A stretch of 64,000 nucleotides of DNA, taken from NCBI RefSeq assembly GCF_002797915.1, contig NZ_PGTY01000002.1:527001-591000 (forward strand), read 5' to 3'. A program made the position numbers and the translations under genes. This document shows, in pieces, positions 9,124 through 17,233 of this stretch. Below the pieces are notes generated by a model, which made no database searches, was not told where the DNA came from, and worked only from the letters and a program-made list of their open reading frames with translations. The stretch is from Yoonia maricola (GTDB taxonomy: Bacteria; Pseudomonadota; Alphaproteobacteria; Rhodobacterales; Rhodobacteraceae). Each line of letters starts with the position of its first letter. Position 1 is the stretch's first letter.

Positions 9124-10101
9124 TCAATCCTTGTAGTACTTCTGCCCGCGGTACCAATAGGCTTTGCGTTCTGTTTCTTCTTTGGGCGGTTCATCAGGCG
9201 TGATAGCCGGCGTATCCGCCTGTTCTTCGCCAGCCTCTTCGGCCGTGGCAAGAACGGGCAGATCATCCAGATCCATCGCAGTCGATTTGGCCTTCCGACC
9301 GACACCTAACTTCACCACAACAAACGACGCGTTGTCTTGATCAGGATGATCCAGTTCCTGAATGGCCTCGATCAGCGCATCGGCAATGGCGTTGCTTTGC
9401 CCATCCTGGGTCAGCTGCAGCGTTTTAGCGATCAGAGAATTGGATATCGTTTGCAACCCGTCGCTAGCCACGATCAGAAGATCATCGGGAAGCAGTGCAA
9501 TCGGTCGGCTTGGGCAGTCGATCATGTCGATCTCTTGGCCGGTTATCGCTGAGGTCAGTGTATTGCGGTCCGGGTGGTCGCGACCGACGTCAGCCGACAT
9601 TGTGCCGGTCTTGACCATCATGTCGATCTGCGGTGCCATTGAGTGATCCTTGTTCAGCTGGCGCAGCGCGCCATCGCGGAACAGCAAAAGGGGTGAGTCA
9701 CCCACCGATACCCAATAAAGCTTGTCGCGGCTGATGACGATGCTGAGAAGCGTCGATCCCATACCGTGGGTTTCGTCATGCTCTTTCGTGTGCATTGCGA
9801 CGCGTTTGTTTGCGGCGTCGGTGGCCTCTCTTAGCGTGGCGGGGATGTTCAACACGCCATCCTCGATCATCTGATCGTTGGTTTTCAGCTTTGAAAACAT
9901 CTCAGCAACAACAAGGGCGCTGGCGGTGTGGCCTGAGGCATGGCCACCCATCCCATCGGCAAGCACGGCGAAACCCGTATTCTGACCGATAGGAAAACTG
10001 CAAACAAGACTATCTTCTTGATAAGGGCGCGCGCCCTTCAAAGCGACGGTTGCGACATCAAAACTGAGGGTATTTGTACTGACTTCTTTAATATCTAACA
10101 T
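9124..10101 (-). CDS. PP2C-family protein phosphatase
   Basis: A 325-residue protein with a PP2C domain at about residues 10-270: ED (29-30), metal-binding DGMGGH (49-54), GMGST, SVGDSPLLLF, ASDGL and the final DQDNAS, so all metal-ligand motifs are present. An acidic, Pro/Glu-rich C-terminal tail (about 275-325) ends YWYRGQKYYKD. It would dephosphorylate Ser/Thr phosphoproteins in the cytoplasm, with no signal peptide or membrane helix. It may oppose the Hanks-type kinase at 1-1491. It lies tail-to-tail with uvrC, only 20 bp apart, and its upstream DNA is AT-rich with a decayed gene fragment. Confidence 0.92.
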   Translation of the reverse strand: MLDIKEVSTNTLSFDVATVALKGARPYQEDSLVCSFPIGQNTGFAVLADGMGGHASGHTASALVVAEMFSKLKTNDQMIEDGVLNIPATLREATDAANKRVAMHTKEHDETHGMGSTLLSIVISRDKLYWVSVGDSPLLLFRDGALRQLNKDHSMAPQIDMMVKTGTMSADVGRDHPDRNTLTSAITGQEIDMIDCPSRPIALLPDDLLIVASDGLQTISNSLIAKTLQLTQDGQSNAIADALIEAIQELDHPDQDNASFVVVKLGVGRKAKSTAMDLDDLPVLATAEEAGEEQADTPAITPDEPPKEETERKAYWYRGQKYYKD

Positions 10102-10671
10102 GATAATTGTACCAACTCACAAACGCCAAAGGGGGCGGGTTACACGGAAACCGCGTTAATATACTGTTAAACAACGGTCGTCGCAGACGTGGCGAAGAGT
10201 TGGCGAATTTATGGTTTATTTGTGACTTTGCCTTATCTGTGTTGGTTTGTCAGACCCGGAAAGGTTGAGCTGCTGAAATTTTGTGCAACTCTTCGCTTTA
10301 TACGCAGTTTTGTGGTTGGGTTTTGGGGGCCGTAACGGCGCGTACGGACGTAGCAAGATTGCTATATTGCATGATTCGAAGTGGATGTTTTCTACAGCGC
10401 AGCCGGAATAGCAGTTCGCACCGAAGGTCTCGCTATATGTCCGCCAATGACTGTGGGACCAAGCGCAGGTTGTGACATCAGCACAGACCGGACGAATTTG
10501 AAAGCAGTGGACGGGGTGTCAGTGAAATTGACGTGAACGGTGTATGATTATTTTCATGAAAATGGGTGGGGGTTGCCCGAAGCCGACAGCGGCGCGGCAG
10601 TTCTTAAGTGAACCTTAAATGGCAGCTTTGCGGGACGAAGCGGACTTTCATTGCAGCTGTCCGAATGGCTA
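10102..10671. other. 570-bp gene-poor, AT-rich stretch with decayed DNA
   Basis: No intact gene is seen. The stretch holds the promoter of the PP2C gene near its left end and a degenerate copy of the uvrC 3' end at 10494-10569. The rest has no protein resemblance I can recognise. Its composition and lack of coding capacity look like a decayed or recently rearranged junction. Confidence 0.6.
10494..10569 (+). pseudogene. Degenerate duplicate of the uvrC 3' end
   Basis: This stretch aligns without gaps to the last 75 bases of uvrC (9028-9102), at a constant offset of 1466 bp. By my count 59 of 75 positions match. In the uvrC frame it reads NLKAVDGVSVKLT, stop, TVYDYFHENGW, against DLKAVDGVSAKLAQTVYDYFHENG and stop in uvrC. 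An internal TGA has appeared and the true stop has become TGG. Most differences fall at third codon positions, which suggests that the copy diverged while still coding and decayed later. It is best read as the left-over tail of an older uvrC allele. Confidence 0.85.
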
Positions 10672-11130
10672 CTATTGGCCTTGGAACTCAATGCTCACAT
10701 TGAAGCAGCGAAAAACTGCATCTGGAATCTTTTGTGAAAAAAAGACACTGGTCGTACCATTCCCTGAATCGACAAACTGCATGTCCCTGCCTGTTCTGTG
10801 AGAATTTATTGTCACGCTTTCTGGGGTTTCTTCAAAGAGCGCAGCGAGCCCAGGTGTTTGTGACAAGTTTGAACTCAGTTCCTCTCCATTTGCATTGATG
10901 CGGCATGCAATCACTTGGCCAATTGTCGTATTTGGTACCTGTATCTCATAAGGGTGAGCCATCCTAAGCGGAAATGACTTAACAACGAAATCCGAGATTT
11001 CATCGTATTCTACGACAGCCCTAGAGTTATACGGACTGCGGTTAGTCGACTCCGCAAAAGCTGCGTGAGATATCGCCAAGGACAAGGAAAGAGCAAAAAC
11101 CGCATGCGCGACTTTATATTGTTTCATCAT
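10672..11130 (-). CDS. Secreted protein of unknown function
   Basis: A 152-residue protein if translated from the paired ATG-ATG at 11125-11130, which follows a GAGG ribosome site about 9 bases upstream. A longer frame to 11223 exists but would bury the signal peptide. Residues 1-26 (MMKQYKVAHAVFALSLSLAISHAAFA) form a clear Sec signal peptide. The mature part has two cysteines far apart and no motif I recognise. The gene is visibly more AT-rich than the flanking oxidase cluster, which fits recent acquisition with the surrounding insert. No function can be assigned. Confidence 0.65.
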   Translation of the reverse strand: MMKQYKVAHAVFALSLSLAISHAAFAESTNRSPYNSRAVVEYDEISDFVVKSFPLRMAHPYEIQVPNTTIGQVIACRINANGEELSSNLSQTPGLAALFEETPESVTINSHRTGRDMQFVDSGNGTTSVFFSQKIPDAVFRCFNVSIEFQGQ

Positions 11131-11238
11131 GTCGAAATTGCCTCGTCTCATGTTTGCAACGCTTGGGTGGCTGCTTAGCAGACATTCGAGCAAGCTGCAG
11201 CGTTTAGAAGTTTGGGCTTTCAACGGCCATTCAACGCC

Positions 11239-11484
11239 TCACCCCCCCACCATATAAGGCATCAGAATAACTTCGTTTTCCGGCCCGATCTTCGTGAACC
11301 ACGCCTCGCGGTAGATCACCCCGTCCAGCGCCAACGACACCCCCCGTTTGATCTGCGGTGCCAATCCGGGGTGTTTCTCGGCCAAGGCGTCCAGCAATTC
11401 CTTGAAATTGCTGGCCTCTACCTCGACCCATTCCTCGCCATCCGCCAAGGCACGCAGCGATCCCCAGAGTTTCACGCGGACCAT
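11239..11484 (-). CDS. MoaD/ThiS-like small sulfur-carrier protein in the molybdenum hydroxylase operon
   Basis: An 81-residue beta-grasp protein (VRVKLWGSLRALADG ... NEVILMPYMVGG) ending in the di-glycine tail that MoaD-type proteins need for adenylation and thiocarboxylation. It starts 4 bp after the stop of the large oxidase subunit, so it is the last gene of that operon. A second, standard MoaD lies 4.4 kb away beside moaE. The operon copy may feed sulfur to a dedicated cofactor step for this enzyme, or be a back-up MoaD. No matching MoaE or MoeB paralogue is adjacent. Confidence 0.85.
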   Translation of the reverse strand: MVRVKLWGSLRALADGEEWVEVEASNFKELLDALAEKHPGLAPQIKRGVSLALDGVIYREAWFTKIGPENEVILMPYMVGG

Positions 11485-11488
11485 GTGC

Positions 11489-13726
11489 CTAGCCAGTCAT
11501 CGCCTTCAGCAAACGGGGCGGCGACATCGGCAGTTCCGTCATCCGCACACCCGCCGCCCGTGACACCGCATTCGCAATCGCGGCCAAAGGTGGGACAATC
11601 GGCGTCTCGCCCACGCCGCGCACGCCGTAGGGGTGGCCGGGGTTGGGGATTTCGAGGATCACCGTTTCAATGTCCGGCAGGTCTGACGCCACAGGCACGC
11701 GGTAGTCGAGGAAGCCTGCGTTCTGCAACCGCCCGTCTTCGCCGTAGATATACTCTTCATTGAGCGCCCAGCCGATACCTTGCACGGCCCCACCCTGCAT
11801 CTGCCCTTCGACGTAGTCGGGGTGCACCGCTTTGCCTGCGTCCTGGAACACGGTGTAGCGCAGGATTTTCGTAGCCCCGGTTTCTGGGTCCACTTCGGTA
11901 TCGCAGAGGTGCACGCCAAAGCTGACGCCCGCCCCGTCTGCGTTCACTTCATGGTGGCCTGCAATCGGCCCGCCGGTGTTGCCCGCAATGGCGGCTATCT
12001 CGGCCAGGCTCATCGGTGGATGCGTGCCCGCGTTGGGCCCTGCCGGTTTCGCGCAGCCGTCTTCCCAGATCACGGCGTCCTCATCAATGTCCCAGATTTT
12101 CGCGATCCGGCGACACATCTCTTTGATCGCGGCGCGCGCGGCCTCAATCGTGGCGAGCCCGACGGCAAAGGTCACGCGGCTGCCGTCCGTGATGTCGTTG
12201 AAGCCCAGCGATGAGGTGTCGGCGATCACCGTGCGCACTTTGTCGTAAGGCACGCCCAATTCTTCCGCTGCCATCATTGAGATGGACGCGCGAGAGCCGC
12301 CGATATCCGGGTTGCCTTCGACGACGCCCACGGTGCCGTCATCATTGATGTTCAGCGACACACAGGTATTGCCACCGAAGTTGAACCAGAACCCACAAGA
12401 CAGGCCCCGCCCTTGGTTTGGGCCAAGGGGAGCGGTATAATGTGGATGTGCCTTGGCGGCCTCAAGCGTGGCGACCAGCCCGATATCATTGAAGGTCGGT
12501 CCATAGGATGACAGCGTACCTTTGCGTGCGGCGTTCAACAGGCGCACGTCTAGCGGATCAAGACCCAACTCCTGACATAACTCATCCACCACACTCTCGA
12601 CTGCATAGATCGAGGTCGGCGCGCCCGGCGCGCGGTAGGGGATTTCCTTGGGCCGGTTTGTCATGGCGTTCCAGCCAACGGTTTCGACCGCTTCCAGATC
12701 ATAGGCCGCAAAGGCCGCCTGCGCGCCCATGTCGACGGTCGCATTGGGATAGGCCCCGCCGGAATAGCGCAACTCACCGCGCGCCGCAGTGATGCGCCCG
12801 TCTTTGGTCATACCGATCTTGATATCCATTGAGGACGAGATTGTGGGCCCTGTGGCCTTAAGTACCTCATCGCGGGTCATCACGATTTTGACGGGCTTGC
12901 CCGCTTTGCGGGAAAGCGCCAATGCGACCGGTTCGATAAACGTCGATGTTTTGCCACCAAAGCCGCCCCCAATTTCGGAAGATGTGATGCGCAACTGGCT
13001 TTCCTCAACGCCTAGGACAGCTGCGCAATTCGCACGTACCATGTATTGGCCTTGGGTGCAGCACCACACCTCGCCACGCCCATCGCTGCCAAGGCTCGCC
13101 ATGCAGGCTTGTGGTTCGATATAACCTTGGTGGGTGGCAGCCGTCTTGAAGCTGCGTTCGATGATCTTGTCAGCCTTGGCAAAGCCCGCGTCCAAGTCCC
13201 CGTGCCCAAACTGGCAATGGGTCGTCACGTTCTGCGACATGCCCGCAGGCACGGTTTCCAGCGCGCGCCCCTCCTGCACGACGGGTGCGTCAGGCTTCAT
13301 TGCTGCATCGACGTCGGTCACATGGGGCAGAACCGCATAGTCGACCTTGATCAGCCGGATCGCCTGTTTTGCGATTGATTTGCTGGTCGCTGCCACTGCT
13401 GCAACGGCATGCCCATCGTAAAGCACCTTGTCGCGGGCAAGGCAGTTGATCGCGACATCGGCAAAGCCTTCGTCCTCTGGCTGTGCCAAATCCGCTCCGG
13501 TCACAACCGCCTTCACCCCGGCCAACGCCTCAGCCGCCGACGTATCAATCGATACGATCCGCGCATGGGCATGCGGGCTGCGTAGGATACGGCCATGCAG
13601 CATGCCGGGGGCAGAGATATCCGCTCCATAAGCGGCTTTGCCAGTGACCTTGTCGATCCCGTCGGGGCGCGCGACCCGCGTACCGACAACTTTGAAATTA
13701 CGCTCAGCTTGTGCATCGAATGCCAT
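11489..13726 (-). CDS. Xanthine dehydrogenase-family molybdopterin-binding subunit
   Basis: A 745-residue large subunit with both halves of the family: an N-terminal ald_Xan_dh_C-like domain (GTRVARPDGIDKVTGKAAY, residues 15-33) and the molybdopterin-binding domain with GGGFGGK, the active-site loop YRAPGAPTSIYA and the C-terminal GVRGVGE carrying the catalytic glutamate. It hydroxylates a substrate at an electron-poor carbon using water. The loop lacks the cysteine of aerobic CO dehydrogenase (AYRCSFR), so CO is not the substrate. Xanthine, a purine, an aldehyde or an aromatic acyl-CoA is possible. It starts one base after the stop of the iron-sulfur subunit gene. Confidence 0.93.
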   Translation of the reverse strand: MAFDAQAERNFKVVGTRVARPDGIDKVTGKAAYGADISAPGMLHGRILRSPHAHARIVSIDTSAAEALAGVKAVVTGADLAQPEDEGFADVAINCLARDKVLYDGHAVAAVAATSKSIAKQAIRLIKVDYAVLPHVTDVDAAMKPDAPVVQEGRALETVPAGMSQNVTTHCQFGHGDLDAGFAKADKIIERSFKTAATHQGYIEPQACMASLGSDGRGEVWCCTQGQYMVRANCAAVLGVEESQLRITSSEIGGGFGGKTSTFIEPVALALSRKAGKPVKIVMTRDEVLKATGPTISSSMDIKIGMTKDGRITAARGELRYSGGAYPNATVDMGAQAAFAAYDLEAVETVGWNAMTNRPKEIPYRAPGAPTSIYAVESVVDELCQELGLDPLDVRLLNAARKGTLSSYGPTFNDIGLVATLEAAKAHPHYTAPLGPNQGRGLSCGFWFNFGGNTCVSLNINDDGTVGVVEGNPDIGGSRASISMMAAEELGVPYDKVRTVIADTSSLGFNDITDGSRVTFAVGLATIEAARAAIKEMCRRIAKIWDIDEDAVIWEDGCAKPAGPNAGTHPPMSLAEIAAIAGNTGGPIAGHHEVNADGAGVSFGVHLCDTEVDPETGATKILRYTVFQDAGKAVHPDYVEGQMQGGAVQGIGWALNEEYIYGEDGRLQNAGFLDYRVPVASDLPDIETVILEIPNPGHPYGVRGVGETPIVPPLAAIANAVSRAAGVRMTELPMSPPRLLKAMTG

Positions 13727-13727
13727 G

Positions 13728-14204
13728 TTACGCGCTCCTCATTTCAGCCGCAGCGGTTTGGACCGCTTTGATGATTTTGTCGTAGCCCGTGCAACGGCAC
13801 AGGTTGCCTGCCAGCCAATAACGCACCTCGGTGTCGGTCGGATCAGGGTTCTTTTCCAGCAAGGCCTTGGCCGCGACCAGAATGCCCGGTGTGCAGACAC
13901 CGCACTGCAAAGCCGCTTCCTCAACGAAAACACGCTGCAAAGGATGCAGCTCCTCGCCATTCGCCATGCCTTCGATGGTTTCGACTTCTGCGCCTTGCGC
14001 CTCGACGCCCAGCACCAGACACGCGCAAACCAGACGCCCGTCCAGCATGACGCTACAGGCCCCGCAGTCACCCGTACCGCAGCCTTCTTTTGCCCCGGTC
14101 ATCCCAAGCCGGTCGCGCAGTACGTCCAGCAGGCTTTCGTCGGGCTGGCACAGGAATTCTGTGCTATCGCCATTGATTGTTGTTTCAACTGGGATCGTTT
14201 TCAT
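13728..14204 (-). CDS. Molybdenum hydroxylase (2Fe-2S) subunit
   Basis: A 158-residue small subunit. A plant-ferredoxin-type cluster site occupies the first half (CGTGDCGACSV with a later VCACL), and a second, all-helical 2Fe-2S domain follows with CGVCTPG and CRCTGY. The two clusters pass electrons from the molybdenum site to FAD. Its ATG overlaps the stop of the FAD subunit gene by 4 bp (14201-14204), and its stop lies one base before the start of the large subunit, so the three subunits are made from one transcript. Confidence 0.95.
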   Translation of the reverse strand: MKTIPVETTINGDSTEFLCQPDESLLDVLRDRLGMTGAKEGCGTGDCGACSVMLDGRLVCACLVLGVEAQGAEVETIEGMANGEELHPLQRVFVEEAALQCGVCTPGILVAAKALLEKNPDPTDTEVRYWLAGNLCRCTGYDKIIKAVQTAAAEMRSA

Positions 14205-15064
14205 GCCTGACCTCCGGCGCGTGCATACGCGATATGGGCGGCGCGCTTGGCCAGCACGCCTGCGGTTTTGGTGCGGAACTCAATGGTGCCGCGTTTATCG
14301 GTGATGGGGTTGCACGCAGCTTCGACCACGCTGACGAGACTGGCGATGGCTGCGTCGTCCAGCTTTGAGCCGATTAATGCATCGCCTGCGTCTTTGACAA
14401 GCAAGACGGTTGGCGCAACAGCGCCCACGGCGACATGCGCGGTGGCAACAACTCCATTCCCATCAAGCTCCAAACTCACCGCAGCAGATGACACCGCAAT
14501 GTCCATCTCGGTACGCGGGATAAAGCGCAGGTAAGCGTCGGACGCGTTGTCCGGGCGTGCAGGTAGGAAGATTGAGGTGATAAACTCGCCCTTGGCCAGT
14601 GAATTTTTGCCCGGTCCCGTTGGAATATCGATGACCGGCACGTCACGGACACCATCAGGGCTTTGTACGCGGGCAACCGCCCCGGCCGTCACCATGGCAG
14701 GCACGCTGTCACCCGCAGGCGACCCGGTACACAGGTTGCCCGCCATCGTCGCGCGGCTTTGCACCTGAGACGATCCAATCAACTCAACCCCCTCAACCAC
14801 ACCCGGCCACATGGCTTTCAGCGCGGTATGCTCGCCCATCTCAGCGCCCGAGACAGCGGCGCCCACACGAAACCCACCATTCTCGGCCGCAATATCACGC
14901 ATGCCGGGTAGATGTTTCATGTCGACCATCAAGTCAGGCTCAACCATTTCGGCCTTCAGCTGCACCAGCACATCTGTGCCGCCTGCCAAAATGCGCGAGG
15001 TTCCATCCTCATCGCGCAACAGCGTTGCTGCCGCCTCAAAGCTTTCAGGCTTAACGTATCTCAT
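14201..15064 (-). CDS. Molybdenum hydroxylase FAD-binding subunit
   Basis: A 287-residue medium subunit of the xanthine dehydrogenase family (FAD_binding_5 type). Its FAD contacts are ILAGGTDVLVQLK near residues 25-37 and TMAGNLCTGSPAGD near 106-119. A CO_deh_flav_C-like domain ends the protein. It accepts electrons from the iron-sulfur subunit and passes them to NAD or another acceptor. It is the first gene of the four-gene minus-strand operon, which is transcribed away from pgsA. No dedicated regulator lies beside it. Confidence 0.93.
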   Translation of the reverse strand: MRYVKPESFEAAATLLRDEDGTSRILAGGTDVLVQLKAEMVEPDLMVDMKHLPGMRDIAAENGGFRVGAAVSGAEMGEHTALKAMWPGVVEGVELIGSSQVQSRATMAGNLCTGSPAGDSVPAMVTAGAVARVQSPDGVRDVPVIDIPTGPGKNSLAKGEFITSIFLPARPDNASDAYLRFIPRTEMDIAVSSAAVSLELDGNGVVATAHVAVGAVAPTVLLVKDAGDALIGSKLDDAAIASLVSVVEAACNPITDKRGTIEFRTKTAGVLAKRAAHIAYARAGGQA

Positions 15065-15226
15065 CGGGTGTTCCCATGTATCGGTAGAAGGCGCGGATCA
15101 CATCGCTCCGCTTTATGCATATTGTGTCCTGAGTCCCCCAAAGGGTCAAACCCATTCCGGCCTAGAGAATGCAGATTCTCGCCACGCCCACTGGTATCGG
15201 GCGCATACCCGCGCTACCACTCGGTC
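15065..15226. promoter_or_regulatory. Divergent promoter region between oxidase operon and pgsA
   Basis: 162 bp separate the divergent start codons of the FAD-subunit gene and pgsA, so both promoters must lie here. I see no reliable -35/-10 pair or operator palindrome by eye. Confidence 0.4.
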
Positions 15227-15895
15227 ATGACAATGAACCTGCCTAATGTCCTGACCATCCTGCGGCTTGCCGCGGCACCCGGTGTTGTTGTGATGTTCCT
15301 TTATTTTACGCGGCCATTGGCGGACTGGTTCGCACTGGTCCTTTTTATTGTCGCCGCTTTGACTGATTTCCTTGATGGATATCTGGCGCGGGCATGGAAG
15401 CAGGAAAGTAAATTGGGTGCTATGCTGGACCCGATTGCAGATAAGGCGATGGTGATCATCGCATTGGTTGTCATTACAGGTTTCTCTGGCATGAACCCAT
15501 GGATTTTATTGCCCGCGACATTGATTATCTTTCGTGAGGTCTTCGTCTCTGGTTTGCGCGAATTTCTGGGCGACACCGCAGGCACACTCAAGGTTACCAA
15601 TCTTGCCAAATGGAAAACCACAGCACAGATGGTCGCGATCTCCATGCTGTTTGCAACCGGCGCGTTTGAGCATTACTTTGGTATGCAATCGCTCGCCATG
15701 ACCCAAGAAATGGTGACTGCTGCGATCGAAGGCACCGGCCCGGACGAGTTGGGCCTGTGGTGGAAACACCAAGGCATGATGATCAGCTGGTGGGGTGGTA
15801 TCATCATCTTGTGGATCGCGGCGTTGCTGACGATACTGACGGGATGGGATTACTTTAATAAATCACGTCCTTATCTGACGGATACGAAGACATGA
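15227..15895 (+). CDS. pgsA: CDP-diacylglycerol-glycerol-3-phosphate 3-phosphatidyltransferase
   Basis: A 222-residue integral membrane enzyme that makes phosphatidylglycerol phosphate from CDP-diacylglycerol and glycerol 3-phosphate. The CDP-alcohol phosphatidyltransferase signature is complete: DFLDGYLAR, then GAMLDPIADK, with the D-x2-DG-x2-AR-x8-G-x3-D-x3-D spacing. Several transmembrane helices surround it. I chose ATG 15227 (MTMNLPNVLTILRL) because the frame extended upstream has no family resemblance. It overlaps moaD by 4 bp. Confidence 0.95.
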   Translation: MTMNLPNVLTILRLAAAPGVVVMFLYFTRPLADWFALVLFIVAALTDFLDGYLARAWKQESKLGAMLDPIADKAMVIIALVVITGFSGMNPWILLPATLIIFREVFVSGLREFLGDTAGTLKVTNLAKWKTTAQMVAISMLFATGAFEHYFGMQSLAMTQEMVTAAIEGTGPDELGLWWKHQGMMISWWGGIIILWIAALLTILTGWDYFNKSRPYLTDTKT

Positions 15896-16137
15896 ACGTT
15901 GTCTACTTCGCATGGGTCCGCGAACGGATCGGCTTGCCGCAGGAAACGGTCGAAACGGATGCTCTCACGGTCAACGACCTGATCGCTGAACTCAGCAAAC
16001 GCGAAGACCGCTACGCCGCGGCCTTTGCCGACATCAGCGCGCTGCGGGTGGCGCTGGATCAGGAGCTATCGGATTTCGATGCGTCCTTGCATGGCGTGCG
16101 CGAGGTCGCCTTCTTTCCGCCGATGACAGGTGGCTAA
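15892..16137 (+). CDS. moaD: Molybdopterin synthase sulfur-carrier subunit
   Basis: An 81-residue beta-grasp protein starting MNVVYFAWVRERIG and ending FFPPMTGG, the di-glycine terminus that carries the thiocarboxylate. With MoaE it converts precursor Z (cyclic pyranopterin monophosphate) to molybdopterin. Its start overlaps the pgsA stop (ATGA, 15892-15895). Its last base is the first base of the moaE ATG. The product should serve molybdenum enzymes such as the hydroxylase encoded just upstream on the other strand. Confidence 0.95.
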   Translation: MNVVYFAWVRERIGLPQETVETDALTVNDLIAELSKREDRYAAAFADISALRVALDQELSDFDASLHGVREVAFFPPMTGG

Positions 16138-16577
16138 TGACTGTCCGTGTCCAGTCTGAGCATTTTGATGCCGGGGCAGAGCTCAATAGCTTTGCCCAAG
16201 ACCGTACCGACATCGGGGCGGTTGTCAGCTTCACCGGGGTTGTACGCGACACCAAGGGCGATCTGCAAGAAATGCTGATTGAGCACTACCCCGGCATGAC
16301 CCAAAGCGCGATCACCAAGATCGCGGACGAAGCGGTGCAGCGCTGGGCGCTGGTCGATGTTTTGGTTATCCACCGCTACGGTCCGCTAAAACCGGGTGAG
16401 CCGATCATGATGGTCGCGACCGCATCCGCACATCGGGCAGCAGCTTTTGAAGCGGCAGACTTCCTGATGGATTATCTCAAGTCCCGCGCGCCGTTCTGGA
16501 AAAAAGAAGTGACCAATAATGGCGCATCATGGGTCGATGCCAAGGACGCTGACGAGGACGCGCTTAAGCGCTGGTAG
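16137..16577 (+). CDS. moaE: Molybdopterin synthase catalytic subunit
   Basis: A 146-residue MoaE. It has the family core SFTGVVRDTKGD, the EHYPGMTQ motif, IHRYGPLKPGE and the catalytic-lysine region APFWKKEV near the C-terminus. It transfers two sulfurs from MoaD thiocarboxylate to precursor Z. It is directly coupled to moaD. Its 3' end overlaps the convergent tag gene by 14 bp. Confidence 0.95.
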   Translation: MTVRVQSEHFDAGAELNSFAQDRTDIGAVVSFTGVVRDTKGDLQEMLIEHYPGMTQSAITKIADEAVQRWALVDVLVIHRYGPLKPGEPIMMVATASAHRAAAFEAADFLMDYLKSRAPFWKKEVTNNGASWVDAKDADEDALKRW

Positions 16578-17169
16578 GCCAAACCTCTGCTGGATCACGG
16601 GCCAATGCGGCACAGGGTTCATGACGAGGGCAGGTGGTCAGGTGGTTGTTGATCAACCCCGTCGCTTCCATGAATGCATAAACAATGGTCGGGCCGCAGA
16701 AGCGAAAGCCAGCCTTCTTTAAATCCTTCGATATCTGCGCAGTCATCGGTGACTGCGTCGGGATCAACGCGCGATCAGCGTGTGTCGTGCGGAGTGGGAT
16801 GCCATCAACGTAGTTCCACAAGAAGCGATCAAAGCCTACCTTCGTGTCCAGTTCCTGCCATGCGCGCGCGTTGCCAATGGTGGCCTCAATCTTGCCGCGA
16901 TGACGAATGATACCAGCGTCGCCGAGCAGACGTTCCACATCCTTTTCCGTCCATTTAGCGATTACGTTGGGATCAAACCCCTGAAAAGCTGCGCGAAAAT
17001 TCTCACGCTTTTTCAGGATCGTGATCCATGACAGACCGGCCTGAAACCCATCCAAGATCAGCTTCTCCCACAGGGTCCGGCTGTCATACTCTGGCACGCC
17101 CCATTCTTCATCGTGGTAGTCGATGTAAATCTGCTCAGGTCCGGCCCAGCCGCATCTTTCCGTCATCAT
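16564..17169 (-). CDS. tag: DNA-3-methyladenine glycosylase I
   Basis: A 201-residue Tag protein beginning MMTERCGWAG. The start at 17169 follows AAGGACAGA, a well-placed ribosome site; a longer frame to 17247 adds residues foreign to the family. The zinc-binding residues are in place: Cys near the N-terminus (RCGW), His in IDYHDEEWG, and the C-terminal HLTTCPRHEPC. The helix-hairpin-helix base-excision core includes GLSWITILKKRENFRAAF. It removes 3-methyladenine from alkylated DNA. It is convergent with moaE and divergent from the EAL gene. Confidence 0.94.
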   Translation of the reverse strand: MMTERCGWAGPEQIYIDYHDEEWGVPEYDSRTLWEKLILDGFQAGLSWITILKKRENFRAAFQGFDPNVIAKWTEKDVERLLGDAGIIRHRGKIEATIGNARAWQELDTKVGFDRFLWNYVDGIPLRTTHADRALIPTQSPMTAQISKDLKKAGFRFCGPTIVYAFMEATGLINNHLTTCPRHEPCAALARDPAEVWPTSA

Positions 17170-17233
17170 TCTGTCCTTAACCGGTTGTTCACGCCCCCGG
17201 CGCATATTGGCCGCGTCAGTATGGAGCGGATAC

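Noticed and set aside
11489-15064. Aerobic carbon monoxide dehydrogenase
   Set aside because: The large subunit lacks the AYRCSFR active-site loop; only the general xanthine dehydrogenase family fits.
14912-15226. N-terminal extension of pgsA
   Set aside because: It lies antisense to the FAD-subunit gene and has no family resemblance; the ATG at 15227 fits PgsA.
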